From: Bacillus velezensis
Lineage (GTDB): Bacteria; Bacillota; Bacilli; Bacillales; Bacillaceae
Reading direction: 5' to 3'
Length of the DNA: 64,000 nucleotides
NCBI RefSeq assembly: GCF_001461825.1
Contig: NZ_LLZC01000018.1
Location: 124,001-188,000 of the forward strand
The notes under the pieces are model-generated. The model searched no databases and was not told the DNA's origin. It worked only from the letters and a program-made list of their open reading frames with translations. This document shows, piece by piece, positions 23,968-33,128 of this stretch. The position numbers and the translations under genes were made by a program. Positions within the stretch are counted from its first letter, which is position 1; each line of letters opens with the position of its first letter.

Positions 23968-24198
23968 ATGCACACATTATTGATTACCTTATTGGTTATC
24001 GTCAGTATTGCACTTATTATTGTCGTATTGCTTCAAACCAGCAAAAGCGCCGGTTTATCGGGTGCAATTTCAGGCGGGGCGGAGCAGCTTTTCGGAAAAC
24101 AGAAAGCAAGGGGCCTTGATCTGATTCTTCACCGCACAACCGTTGTGCTGGCAGTCTTGTTTTTCGTGTTGACGATTTCGCTGGCGTATATCGTATAA
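23968..24198 (+). CDS. secG: preprotein translocase subunit SecG
   Basis: 76-residue membrane protein with two hydrophobic segments (about 2-22 and 53-75) around the conserved [31 protein letters not shown] loop; the auxiliary subunit of the SecYEG channel. ATG at 23968, 8 bases after GGAGG, gives the family N-terminus; an ATG at 23959 also exists. First gene of the secG-est-rnr-smpB-ssrA stretch. Confidence 0.96.
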   Translation: MHTLLITLLVIVSIALIIVVLLQTSKSAGLSGAISGGAEQLFGKQKARGLDLILHRTTVVLAVLFFVLTISLAYIV

Positions 24199-24212
24199 GG
24201 CAATGTTTGTAT

Positions 24213-24240
24213 AAGGTCTGATTTAATATCAGGCCTTTTT
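24213..24240 (+). terminator. partial terminator after secG
   Basis: Arms AAGGTCTGAT and ATCAGGCCTT followed by TTTTT. The stem has one G-T type pair, so some readthrough into est is likely. Confidence 0.75.
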
Positions 24241-24316
24241 CTTGTTGAGAGACGGCGTTTGTTTCTCGCAAAACTGTGGAAAACTAAATTGAATGTGCAA
24301 AAAAGGGGTTATGAGC

Positions 24317-25057
24317 ATGAAAATTGTGACACCAAAACCATTTACATTTAAAGGCGGAGACAAAGCGGTGCTTCTGCTGCACGGATTTACGGGAAATACG
24401 GCAGACGTCAGAATGCTCGGCCGCTACTTGAATGAGCGCGGCTACACTTGTCACGCGCCTCAATATAAAGGGCACGGCGTTCCGCCGGAAGAGCTGGTAC
24501 ATACGGGGCCTGAAGATTGGTGGAAAGACGTCATGGACGGTTATGAATATTTACGGTCTGAAGGCTATGAAAACATTGCGGCCTGCGGACTGTCGCTTGG
24601 CGGGGTTTTTTCATTGAAATTGGGTTACACTGTACCCATAAAGGGAATTGTTCCTATGTGTGCGCCGATGCACATTAAAAGTGAAGAGGTTATGTACGAA
24701 GGAGTTCTTTCCTACGCGCGCAATTATAAAAAATTCGAAGGAAAACAGCCGGAGCAGATTGAAAAGGAAATGAAGGAGTTTGAAAAAACACCGATGAATA
24801 CGCTCAAATCGCTTCAAGAGCTGATTGCCGATGTGCGCAAAAACGTCGACATGATCTATTCCCCGACATTTGTGGTTCAGGCACGGCATGACCATATGAT
24901 CAATACAGAAAGTGCGAACATCATTTACAACGAGGTGGAAACGGACGACAAACAGCTGAAATGGTATGAAGAATCAGGCCATGTCATCACGCTCGATAAA
25001 GAACGGGACCTCGTTCATCACGATGTGTACGAATTTTTAGAGAAACTCGATTGGTAA
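24317..25057 (+). CDS. est: carboxylesterase (Est30 family)
   Basis: 246-residue alpha/beta hydrolase that cleaves short- to medium-chain esters. The triad is readable: Ser93 in CGLSLGG, Asp192 in ARHDHM, His222 in SGHVIT, and the oxyanion region is LLHGFTG. These numbers match Geobacillus Est30 within one residue. ATG at 24317 lies 9 bases after AAAAGGGG; ATG at 24311 is too close. Called yvaK in older B. subtilis annotation. Lies between secG and rnr, 18 bases from rnr. Confidence 0.94.
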   Translation: MKIVTPKPFTFKGGDKAVLLLHGFTGNTADVRMLGRYLNERGYTCHAPQYKGHGVPPEELVHTGPEDWWKDVMDGYEYLRSEGYENIAACGLSLGGVFSLKLGYTVPIKGIVPMCAPMHIKSEEVMYEGVLSYARNYKKFEGKQPEQIEKEMKEFEKTPMNTLKSLQELIADVRKNVDMIYSPTFVVQARHDHMINTESANIIYNEVETDDKQLKWYEESGHVITLDKERDLVHHDVYEFLEKLDW

Positions 25058-25075
25058 CAAACAGGAGGTCGAATA

Positions 25076-27409
25076 ATGGAAAAAGAAGCGTTTATGGACC
25101 GTCTTCTCGCGTTTATGAAGGAAGAGGCGTACAAGCCCCTTACCGTTCAGGAACTCGAGGAGATGCTGAACATCACGGAAGCAGATGAATTTAAAGAGCT
25201 GGTAAAAGCGCTGGTGGCGCTCGAGGAGACGGGACAGATCGTCCGCACCAGAAGCAACCGCTACGGGCTTCCGGAAAAAATGAATTTAGTAAAAGGAAAA
25301 ATTTCCGCGCATGCAAAGGGATTCGCGTTTCTATTGCCGGAGGATACCTCTTTAAGCGACGTGTTTATTCCGCCGAATGAGCTGAATACGGCCATGAACG
25401 GCGATATCGTTATGGTGCGGCTCAATTCCCAGTCAAGCGGATCGAGACAGGAAGGCACGGTCATCCGCATCCTGGAAAGAAGCATCGACCGCGTCGTGGG
25501 CACATACACAGAAACGAAAAGCTTCGGCTTTGTCATCCCGGATGATAAGAAAATCACGAGTGATATTTTTATTCCGAAACATGCCAATAACGGCGCTGCG
25601 GAAGGCCATAAAGTCGTCGTCAAACTGACAAGCTACCCTGAAGGCAGAATGAACGCCGAAGGAGAAATCGTTGAAATACTCGGCCATAAAAATGATCCGG
25701 GGATCGATATTTTATCAATTATCCATAAGCACGGCCTGCCGGGGGACTTTCCGGCTGAAGTGATGGAGCAGGCAACAAGCACGCCCGATACCATCGATGA
25801 AAAAGACATCAAAGACCGCCGTGATCTCCGCGATCAGGTCATTGTCACCATTGACGGCGCGGATGCGAAGGATCTGGATGACGCCGTCACCGTGACAAAG
25901 CTTGATAACGGCAGCTACAAGCTCGGCGTTCATATTGCCGACGTCAGCCATTACGTCACGGAGAATTCCCCGATTGACAAAGAAGCGCTGGAAAGAGGGA
26001 CAAGCGTGTACTTGGTTGACCGGGTCATTCCGATGATTCCGCACAGACTGTCTAACGGAATCTGTTCTTTAAATCCGAAGGTCGACCGGCTGACGCTTTC
26101 CTGCGAAATGACAATCAACCAGCAGGGGCAGGTAACAGAGCACGAGATCTTCCAAAGCGTCATTAAAACGACGGAAAGAATGACCTATTCAGATGTCAAC
26201 CGGATCCTCACAGAAGACGACGCCGAGCTGAAAGAAAGATATGAGCCGCTCGTCCCGATGTTTAAAGACATGGAACGTCTGGCGGAAATTCTCCGGGCGA
26301 AACGGATGGACCGCGGCGCCGTGGATTTTGATTTCAAAGAGGCGAAGGTGCTCGTCGATAAGGAAGGCGCCGTAAAAGACGTCGTCATCAGAGAGCGCTC
26401 AGTAGCGGAAAAGCTGATCGAAGAATTCATGCTTGTCGCAAACGAAACGGTGGCCGAGCACTTCCATTGGATGAACGTGCCGTTTATTTACCGGATTCAC
26501 GAAGAGCCGAACGCCGAAAAACTGCAAAAGTTTCTGGAGTTCGTCACGACATTCGGTTATATCGTCAAAGGGAAAGCCGGAGACATTCACCCGCGCGCGC
26601 TGCAAAGCATTCTTGATGAAGTACGGGACCGTCCGGAAGAAACGGTGATTTCAACCGTCATGCTCCGTTCCATGAAGCAGGCGAAATACGACCCGCAAAG
26701 CCTGGGCCATTTCGGGCTGGCGACTGAATTTTATACGCACTTCACATCGCCGATCCGCCGTTATCCTGACTTAATCGTTCACAGGCTGATCAGAACGTAT
26801 TTGATCAACGGACAATCGGACGAAGCGACTCAAGAAAAGTGGGCCGAACGCCTTCCGGAAATTGCTGACCATACGTCAACGATGGAACGGCGCGCCGTTG
26901 ACGCCGAGCGGGAAACGGACGATCTGAAAAAAGCGGAATATATGCTTGATAAAATCGGCGAGGAGTTTGACGGCATGATCAGTTCCGTCACGAATTTCGG
27001 AATGTTTGTCGAGCTGCCGAATACGATTGAAGGGCTTGTGCACGTCAGCTTTATGACGGATGATTATTACCGTTTTGACGAGCAGCATTTCGCCATGATC
27101 GGTGAACGCACGGGCAACGTTTACCGCATCGGAGACGAAATCACGGTCAAAGTCGTCGACGTCAATAAAGATGAGAGAAACATCGACTTTGAAATTGTCG
27201 GCATGAAAGGCACCCGCCGTCCGAGAGAAACAACAGGCGACCGCAGAAAACGAGGCAGACCGGCGCGGAAACGCGTGTTAAACAGCAATACCCCGGCTTC
27301 ACCGCCGAAATCGGAGGAAAAAGGGGAATGGTTTACAAAACCGAAGAAGAAAAAGAAAAAACGCGGTTTCCAAAACGCGCCGAAACAAAAACGCAAAAAG
27401 AAGAAGTAA
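25076..27409 (+). CDS. rnr: ribonuclease R
   Basis: 777-residue 3'-5' exoribonuclease able to degrade structured RNA. Order: N-terminal winged helix (about 1-65), two cold-shock domains (about 70-225), the RNB domain with metal ligands in DAKDLDDAV near residue 262, an S1 domain (about 630-710), and a very basic Lys/Arg tail (720-777). Strong AGGAGG site. RNase R works with tmRNA-SmpB in decay of faulty mRNA, fitting its place just before smpB and ssrA. Confidence 0.97.
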   Translation: MEKEAFMDRLLAFMKEEAYKPLTVQELEEMLNITEADEFKELVKALVALEETGQIVRTRSNRYGLPEKMNLVKGKISAHAKGFAFLLPEDTSLSDVFIPPNELNTAMNGDIVMVRLNSQSSGSRQEGTVIRILERSIDRVVGTYTETKSFGFVIPDDKKITSDIFIPKHANNGAAEGHKVVVKLTSYPEGRMNAEGEIVEILGHKNDPGIDILSIIHKHGLPGDFPAEVMEQATSTPDTIDEKDIKDRRDLRDQVIVTIDGADAKDLDDAVTVTKLDNGSYKLGVHIADVSHYVTENSPIDKEALERGTSVYLVDRVIPMIPHRLSNGICSLNPKVDRLTLSCEMTINQQGQVTEHEIFQSVIKTTERMTYSDVNRILTEDDAELKERYEPLVPMFKDMERLAEILRAKRMDRGAVDFDFKEAKVLVDKEGAVKDVVIRERSVAEKLIEEFMLVANETVAEHFHWMNVPFIYRIHEEPNAEKLQKFLEFVTTFGYIVKGKAGDIHPRALQSILDEVRDRPEETVISTVMLRSMKQAKYDPQSLGHFGLATEFYTHFTSPIRRYPDLIVHRLIRTYLINGQSDEATQEKWAERLPEIADHTSTMERRAVDAERETDDLKKAEYMLDKIGEEFDGMISSVTNFGMFVELPNTIEGLVHVSFMTDDYYRFDEQHFAMIGERTGNVYRIGDEITVKVVDVNKDERNIDFEIVGMKGTRRPRETTGDRRKRGRPARKRVLNSNTPASPPKSEEKGEWFTKPKKKKKKRGFQNAPKQKRKKKK

Positions 27410-27410
27410 A

Positions 27411-27455
27411 TGCGAAAAGCAAATGGGGCAAAATGCTCTGTTTGCTTTCTTTCGC
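27411..27455 (+). other. long weak hairpin after rnr
   Basis: GCGAAAAGCAAA and TTTGCTTTCTTTCGC can pair across a 17-base loop. There is no T-run, so it is not a clear terminator; it may be a 3' stabilising or processing structure between rnr and smpB. Confidence 0.45.
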
Positions 27456-27469
27456 AAGCCGCATTTTCA

Positions 27470-27498
27470 TTGTCGCGGAACGCTCCATTTGCTAAAAT
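27470..27498 (+). promoter_or_regulatory. putative smpB promoter
   Basis: TTGTCG, 17 bases, TAAAAT. Gives smpB a possible transcript of its own in addition to readthrough from rnr. Confidence 0.45.
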
Positions 27499-27548
27499 AA
27501 AGCGTATCGCACACATGAACGGTTTTTGCGGAGAGAGGAGGATAAGGC

Positions 27549-28019
27549 ATGCCAAAAGGATCAGGCAAAGTATTATCGCAAAACAAAAAAGCAAACCATG
27601 ATTACTTTATAGAAGAAACCTATGAAACAGGCATCGTGCTGCAGGGAACGGAGATTAAGTCCATCCGCGCCGGCCGCGTAAACATGAAGGATTCCTTTGC
27701 GAAAATCGAACGCGGCGAAGTGTTCCTCCACAACATGCACATCAGCCCGTACGAGCAGGGAAACCGCTATAACCATGACCCGCTCCGGACGAGAAAGCTT
27801 TTGATGCACCGGAAAGAAATCAATAAGCTGATCGGCCTGACGAAAGAGAAAGGCTATTCCCTCGTGCCGCTGAAGCTGTATTTGAAAAACGGCTTTGCCA
27901 AAGTGTTAATCGGCCTCGGAAAAGGGAAGAAAACATACGATAAACGCGAAGATTTAAAACGAAAAGACGCCAAAAGAGAAATCGAAAGAGCGTTCAGAGA
28001 CAGACAAAAAGGCTTCTGA
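27549..28019 (+). CDS. smpB: SsrA-binding protein SmpB
   Basis: 156-residue OB-fold protein that binds the tRNA-like part of tmRNA and brings it to stalled ribosomes. Features: N-terminal [34 protein letters not shown], central [30 protein letters not shown], and a basic C-terminal tail ([15 protein letters not shown]) that enters the mRNA channel. AGAGGAGGAT precedes the ATG. The tmRNA gene follows within 170 bases. Confidence 0.97.
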   Translation: MPKGSGKVLSQNKKANHDYFIEETYETGIVLQGTEIKSIRAGRVNMKDSFAKIERGEVFLHNMHISPYEQGNRYNHDPLRTRKLLMHRKEINKLIGLTKEKGYSLVPLKLYLKNGFAKVLIGLGKGKKTYDKREDLKRKDAKREIERAFRDRQKGF

Positions 28020-28104
28020 TGCATGAGCCTTGATGTGATGATATGCCCTGTGCTATACTGTTCACACATCAGATTCACAGGCTGTTTATTGAAGACATTC
28101 CCAA

Positions 28105-28132
28105 TTGAATTTGCCTGTGATCATGGTATAAT
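28105..28132 (+). promoter_or_regulatory. ssrA promoter
   Basis: TTGAAT, 16 bases, TATAAT with a TGG extension directly before the -10. Strong, as expected for an abundant stable RNA. Confidence 0.75.
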
Positions 28133-28187
28133 AACAGTACAGCCAGTTGAGCAAGAGCTTGATAGATCTCCCGTATACCCTTAACAA

Positions 28188-28547
28188 GGGGACGTTACGG
28201 ATTCGACAGGGATGGATCGAGCTTGAGCTGCGAGCCGAGAGGCGATCTCGTTAACACGCACCTAAATATAACTGGCAAAACTAAAAGTTTTAACCAAAAC
28301 TTAGCACTAGCTGCCTAATAAACGCAGCGAGCTCTTCCTGACATTGCCTATGTGTCCGTGAAGAGCACATCCAAGTAGGCTACGCTTGCGTTCCCGTCTG
28401 AGAACGTAAGAAGAGACTGACAGACTAGCTCTCGGAAGGCCCGCCCGCAGGCACGAAGACGAGTGAAACACGAAATATGCAGGCTACGCTCGTAGACGCT
28501 TAAGTAATCGATGTTTCTGGACGTGGGTTCGACTCCCACCGTCTCCA
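28188..28547 (+). ncRNA. ssrA: transfer-messenger RNA (tmRNA)
   Basis: About 360 bases, from GGGGACGTTACGGATTCGAC at the 5' end to a T-arm plus acceptor (GGGTTCGACTCCCACC then GTCTCCA) at the 3' end. The 5' GGGGAC pairs with the 3' GTCTCC. The CCA end is not encoded. The tag frame at 28274-28318 reads GKTKSFNQNLALAA then stop, differing from the B. subtilis tag at two positions; the ALAA degron is intact. It frees stalled ribosomes and marks the nascent chain for ClpXP. Confidence 0.97.
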
Positions 28548-28560
28548 TACATAACAGAGG

Positions 28561-28597
28561 AACCGCAGTGCCGTCACATGACGCACTGCGGTTTTTT
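28561..28597 (+). terminator. ssrA terminator
   Basis: Arms AACCGCAGTGC and GCACTGCGGTT with a T-run, 13 bases after the mature tmRNA end. Confidence 0.93.
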
Positions 28598-28624
28598 CAT
28601 GCCGAAATCAAGGAGTGAAAGTGA

Positions 28625-28930
28625 ATGGAAATCGTCATCATAGACGGAAAAGATGTTACAAGCACAGAAGCATTACACCGAATCTTAAAAGATCAATTAG
28701 ATTTCCCGGACTATTATGGTGAAAATTTGAATGCCTTATGGGATTGTCTGACAGGCTGGATCGAATTTCCCCTGACTTTGGTGTGGAAGAATTTTGAGAT
28801 CAGTCAGAAGGAATTGGGTTCGGATGCTGATGATGTATTAAGGATATTAAAAAAGGCTCAGGCAGAATTAGATGGTGAATTTTTCATTCAAATCGATCAG
28901 CCGTCAGCCGGGACAACGGACAGGCACTAA
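28625..28930 (+). CDS. barstar-family ribonuclease inhibitor
   Basis: 101 residues. The region [26 protein letters not shown] aligns with barstar ([26 protein letters not shown]). Residues equivalent to barstar Tyr29, Trp38 and Asp39 are kept (Tyr30, Trp39, Asp40), but the Asp35 equivalent is Asn36, and there is a C-terminal extension of about 10 residues. Barstar binds barnase in the cytosol with 1:1 stoichiometry. No barnase gene is in the window. AAGGAGTG precedes the ATG. Either the inhibitor acts on an RNase or toxin encoded elsewhere, or it is an orphan immunity gene. Confidence 0.85.
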   Translation: [101 protein letters not shown]

Positions 28931-29044
28931 AAAGTGCGTACTTCCCCTCATCCATTTTTCTATCCGATAATAGGGACGGAAGGTTTCAGGCTTTCGATTT
29001 CTGTCCATATATAAGAAGAGACTTGCGATAGGGAGGAATGGATG

Positions 29045-29839
29045 ATGGATTTGCAGTTGAAAGGGAAGACGGCGCTTGTGACGGGATCTACGTCAGGCAT
29101 CGGGAAGGCGATTGCGGCTTCGCTGATTGCAGAAGGTGCGGCCGTGATCATTAACGGCCGCCGTGAAGAAAAGGTGAACGAAACGATCCGGGAACTAGAG
29201 AAACAGACGCCGGATGCCCGTCTCTATCCGGCCGCATTTGATTTAGGCACGGCGGAAGGGTGCGGCGCGATTTTTCAGCAGTATCCGGATGTGGATATTC
29301 TCGTCAACAATTTAGGAATCTTTGAACCTGCGGAATACTTTGATATTCCTGACGAAGAGTGGCTCCGGTTTTTCGAGGTGAATATCATGAGCGGCGTGAG
29401 GCTGACACGCCGGTATGCAAAGCGGATGATTGAACGGAAGGAAGGGCGGGTGATTTTTATCGCGAGTGAAGCGGCCGTCATGCCTTCTCAGGAAATGGCC
29501 CATTACAGCGCTACGAAAACGACGCAGCTGTCGCTGTCACGCAGTCTGGCCGAGCTCACGGAAGGGACGAATGTGACGGTGAATACGGTCATGCCCGGCT
29601 CCACGAAAACAGAGGGCGTCGAAACAATGCTCGAGTCGCTTTATCCCGGTGAAAACCTGACCGCGGTGGAGGCGGAGAGACGATTTATGAAGGAAAATCG
29701 TCCGACGTCGATCATTCAGCGATTGATCCGTCCGGAAGAAATCGCCCACTTTGTCGCCTTTTTAAGCAGCCCGCTGTCGTCTGCCATTAACGGATCTGCA
29801 TTGCGGATCGACGGCGGCTTGGTGCGGAGCATTATATAA
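29045..29839 (+). CDS. yvaG: short-chain dehydrogenase/reductase YvaG
   Basis: 264-residue classical SDR: cofactor loop TGSTSGIG (13-20), NNLG motif near residue 90, catalytic Ser in IFIASEAA, Tyr154 and Lys158 in HYSATK. Arg residues after the second strand (NGRREEK) favour NADPH. Substrate unknown. Two ATGs adjoin (29042, 29045); the second has better spacing from GGGAGG. Flanked by the barstar gene and, across a shared terminator, ytlI. Confidence 0.87.
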   Translation: MDLQLKGKTALVTGSTSGIGKAIAASLIAEGAAVIINGRREEKVNETIRELEKQTPDARLYPAAFDLGTAEGCGAIFQQYPDVDILVNNLGIFEPAEYFDIPDEEWLRFFEVNIMSGVRLTRRYAKRMIERKEGRVIFIASEAAVMPSQEMAHYSATKTTQLSLSRSLAELTEGTNVTVNTVMPGSTKTEGVETMLESLYPGENLTAVEAERRFMKENRPTSIIQRLIRPEEIAHFVAFLSSPLSSAINGSALRIDGGLVRSII

Positions 29840-29847
29840 GATGAACG

Positions 29848-29879
29848 TAAAAAAACCCCCGTAAAGCGGGGGTTTTTTT
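29848..29879. terminator. bidirectional terminator of yvaG and ytlI
   Basis: AAAAAACCCCCG, loop TAAAG, CGGGGGTTTTTT: perfect, with A/T-runs on both sides. Confidence 0.94.
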
Positions 29880-30768
29880 AATGCGGATCACGCTGAAACC
29901 GGCCGATGATCCTGCTGATTAAATCTTTTGTGGCGCAGTCAAAATGCTCTTCTTTTTGGTTTGTCAACAGCCCGACCGGCGGTGAAATTGTTAAGTTATT
30001 GATCGGAATGACCTTCGTGCCCTCGATCGGTTCTGAGTGCGCCGTCGCCGTAAAGATTGAGACGCCGATATTTTCCCTGACATAGTATTGATGAGCCATG
30101 CTGCTGGTCAGCTCCATTTTTCGATAGCGGCTCCCGATGGCACGCTGCAGGTGCTGTTCAATTTGAATCCGGATCGGGCAATTGGCGGGCGTGAAAATCA
30201 GGCATTCATTTTCTAAATCCTCGAGATTGACGCTTGCTTTGTCGGCAAGGGGATGTCTGTCTGACACGATGACATTGAGCGAGTCATGGAAAAACGGATC
30301 GAAATAATTTTCCAGAATCAGCTCCGGCTCGCCGCATACGGCAAAATCAATGGCGCCCTCCAGCAGTTTGCGGCTGCATGTATTGGCATCATCCACGCTG
30401 ACATTGACCGACATGTCAGGATAATCATGTAAGAAACCCCGCAGTACGGCAGGGAAGATCAGGCTTGCCGTCGGTTCGGATATGCCGATCTGAATAAGGC
30501 CGGCCTGGCCCTGTCTGATGTCGGCCAAAGTATGGTCAAGCACCTCGTATTGCGCGAGAAGCTGCCCGGCCCGCTCATGAAACAGCCGCCCCGCCCTTGT
30601 CAGTTTCAGCTTCTTTCCCCGTTCAAACAGCTGCGCGCCTACATCTTGTTCCAGCTGTTTAATCCGCATTGAAATCGTCGGCTGTGAGTAGTTCAGAATT
30701 TCGGCGGCCTTATAAAAGCTGCCTGACTGTACGATGGTATGAAACGTTTTAATGGTGCGTAATTCCAA
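29878..30768 (-). CDS. ytlI: LysR-type activator YtlI
   Basis: 296 residues: LysR helix-turn-helix in the first 60 (FYKAAEILNYSQPTISMRIKQLEQDVGAQLFER) and a substrate-binding-like effector domain. In B. subtilis YtlI activates the divergent ytmI operon during growth on certain sulfur sources, and CymR represses ytlI. The divergent operon here is the same one, which supports the name. TTG at 30768 has GGGAGGGG 6 bases before it; an ATG at 30792 would cover that ribosome site. Confidence 0.86.
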   Translation of the reverse strand: MELRTIKTFHTIVQSGSFYKAAEILNYSQPTISMRIKQLEQDVGAQLFERGKKLKLTRAGRLFHERAGQLLAQYEVLDHTLADIRQGQAGLIQIGISEPTASLIFPAVLRGFLHDYPDMSVNVSVDDANTCSRKLLEGAIDFAVCGEPELILENYFDPFFHDSLNVIVSDRHPLADKASVNLEDLENECLIFTPANCPIRIQIEQHLQRAIGSRYRKMELTSSMAHQYYVRENIGVSIFTATAHSEPIEGTKVIPINNLTISPPVGLLTNQKEEHFDCATKDLISRIIGRFQRDPH

Positions 30769-30826
30769 CGAAATCCCCTCCCGGCTGTTCATTAATTTTC
30801 TTGAACCTTTCCTTTACTTTTTTTGA

Positions 30827-30892
30827 TTAGTCAAATAAATCAGTTTGTTTTATAGTATAAACAATCAAAGCTTAGTAAACAAATTGGAATTA
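30827..30892. promoter_or_regulatory. ytlI-snaB divergent control region
   Basis: Contains a perfect dyad TTTATA-G-TATAAA (30849-30861, a T-N11-A LysR form), a TGATT/AATCA dyad upstream of it, and a possible snaB promoter made of TAGTCA, 17 bases and TATAGT. AATTGGAATTA at 30882-30892 resembles part of the CymR motif as I remember it. Which protein binds which site is inference. Confidence 0.45.
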
Positions 30893-30919
30893 TATATTTT
30901 TGCGGGGAGAGTGACCGGA

Positions 30920-31459
30920 ATGAGTGAAGACATATTTCGATTGGCTGAGAAAAAGGATGCGCCGGAGTTTTTAGAGCTGCTGTACAGCGCGTTTCAGCCG
31001 ATCCGCAATTTGGAGATTGACTGGCCGTCGGCGCGGGCCGACATCGATATGGTAACAGAAAATATTGAAAATCATTCAGCCGTCGTGCTCGAACGGGACG
31101 GACGGCTTCTTTCAACAATTACGATCCGTTTTCCGTGGGAGAGTGACACGCCTCCGTCAAAATATCCGTTTGTCTGGTGGTTTGCGACGCTTCCTGAGCT
31201 GAAGGGGCAGGGCATCGGCAGCAAACTTTTGACTTATGTGGAAGAACACGTGCTGCGGGATACGCTGAAGGCCCCGGCCATCACGCTCGGCACTTCGGCG
31301 CGCAAGCATCCCTGGCTTGTAGATATGTACAGACGGAGGGGGTATGAAGTGTATTTTGAGCAGGAGAAAGACGGAGACATCGGAGTCATGATGAGAAAGG
31401 TGCTCATACCGGAGCGGTTTGACGCGTCGCTGTTAGGCACACCGAGCTGGGCGCAATGA
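30920..31459 (+). CDS. snaB: N-acetyltransferase SnaB (YtmI)
   Basis: 179-residue GNAT protein: the acetyl-CoA loop is LPELKGQGIGSKLLTYVEEHV near residues 94-115, followed by ITLGTSARKHPWLVDMYRRRGYEVYFEQ. In B. subtilis it acetylates the amino group of S-modified cysteines such as S-(2-succino)cysteine and S-alkylcysteines, the first step of the salvage pathway. ATG at 30920 with GGGGAGAG upstream starts the MSEDIFRLAEK domain; the frame is open further upstream through the promoter region. It overlaps tcyJ by ATGATAA-type coupling. Confidence 0.85.
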   Translation: MSEDIFRLAEKKDAPEFLELLYSAFQPIRNLEIDWPSARADIDMVTENIENHSAVVLERDGRLLSTITIRFPWESDTPPSKYPFVWWFATLPELKGQGIGSKLLTYVEEHVLRDTLKAPAITLGTSARKHPWLVDMYRRRGYEVYFEQEKDGDIGVMMRKVLIPERFDASLLGTPSWAQ

Positions 31460-32268
31460 TAAAAAAACGGATCAGAGCCGGCTGTCTGCTTCTGCTGCTC
31501 GGCGTGCTGGCCGGGTGCGGGCAAGGAGAAAGCACAAAAGCGGGGAGCGGCGTGCAGACCGTCATTGTCGGCACGGGAACTGATTTTCCGAACATTGCTT
31601 TTATGGATGAAAAAGGCGAGCTGACCGGCTATGACATTGAAGTGATGAAAGCCATTGATAAACAGCTGCCGCAATACAAATTTGTCTTTAAGACGATGGA
31701 TTTTTCGAATCTGCTCACAAGTCTCGGAAACCGGAAAATTGACGTGATCGCGCACAATATGGCGAAAAATAAGGAACGGGAGAAACGCTTTTTGTATCAC
31801 AAGATCCCGTATAACTACTCGCCGATGTACATCACGGTGAAGGCGGATAATGACGCGATACACACGCTCCGGGATTTAAAAGGGAAAACCGTCATCGTCG
31901 GCGCGACGTCAAACGCGGCGGACTATATGACGGCATACAACAAAACCCACGGCAGCCCGATACATTTGAAATACGCCGGGCAGGGCAGCAATGATACAGC
32001 AAACCAAATTGAGACGGGACGCGCTGACGCCACCGTATCCACGCCGTTTGCCGTCGATTTTCAAAATAAGACGCACGCGTTCAAACAAAAAACGGTCGGT
32101 GATGTGCTGCTGGATACCGAGGTGTATTTTATGTTCAATAAAAACAGCCAAACCCTGGCGGACGATACGGATCGGGCGATTCAAAAGCTTGAGAAGGACG
32201 GCACATTGAAAAGGCTGAGTGAAAAATGGCTCGGCGCGGATTATTCAAAATCAAGTTTCACGAAATAA
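31456..32268 (+). CDS. tcyJ: cystine-type ABC transporter binding lipoprotein TcyJ
   Basis: 270-residue amino-acid binding lipoprotein with lipobox LAGC at Cys21 and the family-3 motif GYDIEVMKAID near residue 57. Part of the TcyJKLMN importer, which takes up cystine and related sulfur compounds with high affinity. Starts inside the last codon of snaB. Strongly similar to the next gene, so the pair arose by tandem duplication. Confidence 0.88.
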   Translation: MIKKRIRAGCLLLLLGVLAGCGQGESTKAGSGVQTVIVGTGTDFPNIAFMDEKGELTGYDIEVMKAIDKQLPQYKFVFKTMDFSNLLTSLGNRKIDVIAHNMAKNKEREKRFLYHKIPYNYSPMYITVKADNDAIHTLRDLKGKTVIVGATSNAADYMTAYNKTHGSPIHLKYAGQGSNDTANQIETGRADATVSTPFAVDFQNKTHAFKQKTVGDVLLDTEVYFMFNKNSQTLADDTDRAIQKLEKDGTLKRLSEKWLGADYSKSSFTK

Positions 32269-32293
32269 CTGAAGCAGAAAACGGGGCGATCAC

Positions 32294-33106
32294 ATGAAAA
32301 TAAGACTGGCGGTCATGTCATTAACAATTGCCGCAACGGCGGCGTTATCAGCCTGCGGCGCGGGCGGGGAGGCGGCATCAGGCAATCAGAAAAACGTGAA
32401 GAACATCACGGTCGGCACGGGAACTCAATTTCCGAATATTTGCTTTATTGATGATAAAGGCAAATTGACGGGCTACGACGTTGAGCTGGTGAAAGAGCTT
32501 GACAGGCGCCTGCCGGACTATCGTTTCACTTTTAAAACGATGGATTTCTCCAACCTGCTTGTCAGCCTCGGCCAGCATAAAGTCGATATCGTAGCCCATC
32601 AAATGGAGAAAAGCGCCGAACGGGAGAAAAAATTTCTGTTCAATCAAGTCGCGTATAACAACTTCCCGCTGAAAATCACGGTGCTCCAAGATAACGGGAA
32701 CATTCACGGCATTGAGGACTTGAAAGGGAAGCGGGTCATTACGAGTCCGACGTCAAACGGCGCGCTTGTGCTGAAAAAATGGAATGAAAAACACGGCAGT
32801 CCGTTTGAAATCGCTTATGCCGGCCAAGGTTCAAACGATGCGGCCAATCAGCTGAAATCCGGCCGCGCCGATGCGACGATTTCTACGCCGTTTGCCGTCG
32901 ATTTCCAAAACAAAACGAGCGCGATCAAAGAAAAAACAGTCGGCGGGGTGCTGTCAAATGCCAAAGTGTTCTTTATGTTTAACAAAAATGAACAAACGCT
33001 GAGCGATGACATTGATAAAGCCCTGCAGGAAATCATTGATGACGGCACGCTTAAAAAGCTGAGTGAAAAGTGGCTCGGCGCGGATTATTCAAAGGAGCAA
33101 TATTAA
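32294..33106 (+). CDS. tcyK: cystine-type ABC transporter binding lipoprotein TcyK
   Basis: 270 residues, lipobox LSAC at Cys21, and the motif GYDVELVKELDRRLPDY. Two binding proteins serving one permease pair is the known TcyJ/TcyK arrangement. It probably widens the substrate range to N-acetylated or S-modified cysteine forms; that is inference. Confidence 0.88.
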   Translation: MKIRLAVMSLTIAATAALSACGAGGEAASGNQKNVKNITVGTGTQFPNICFIDDKGKLTGYDVELVKELDRRLPDYRFTFKTMDFSNLLVSLGQHKVDIVAHQMEKSAEREKKFLFNQVAYNNFPLKITVLQDNGNIHGIEDLKGKRVITSPTSNGALVLKKWNEKHGSPFEIAYAGQGSNDAANQLKSGRADATISTPFAVDFQNKTSAIKEKTVGGVLSNAKVFFMFNKNEQTLSDDIDKALQEIIDDGTLKKLSEKWLGADYSKEQY

Positions 33107-33128
33107 GTGAAAAAGAGAGGGATCGGCA

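Noticed and set aside
28188..28930. Prophage or integrative element anchored at the tmRNA gene
   Set aside because: tmRNA 3' ends are common attachment sites, and a barstar gene follows, but no integrase, no repeated tmRNA 3' end and no phage gene is visible in the window.
30845..30919. N-terminal extension of SnaB from 30845
   Set aside because: The extra 25 codons run through the promoter and dyads and lack a ribosome site; the GNAT domain starts at 30920.
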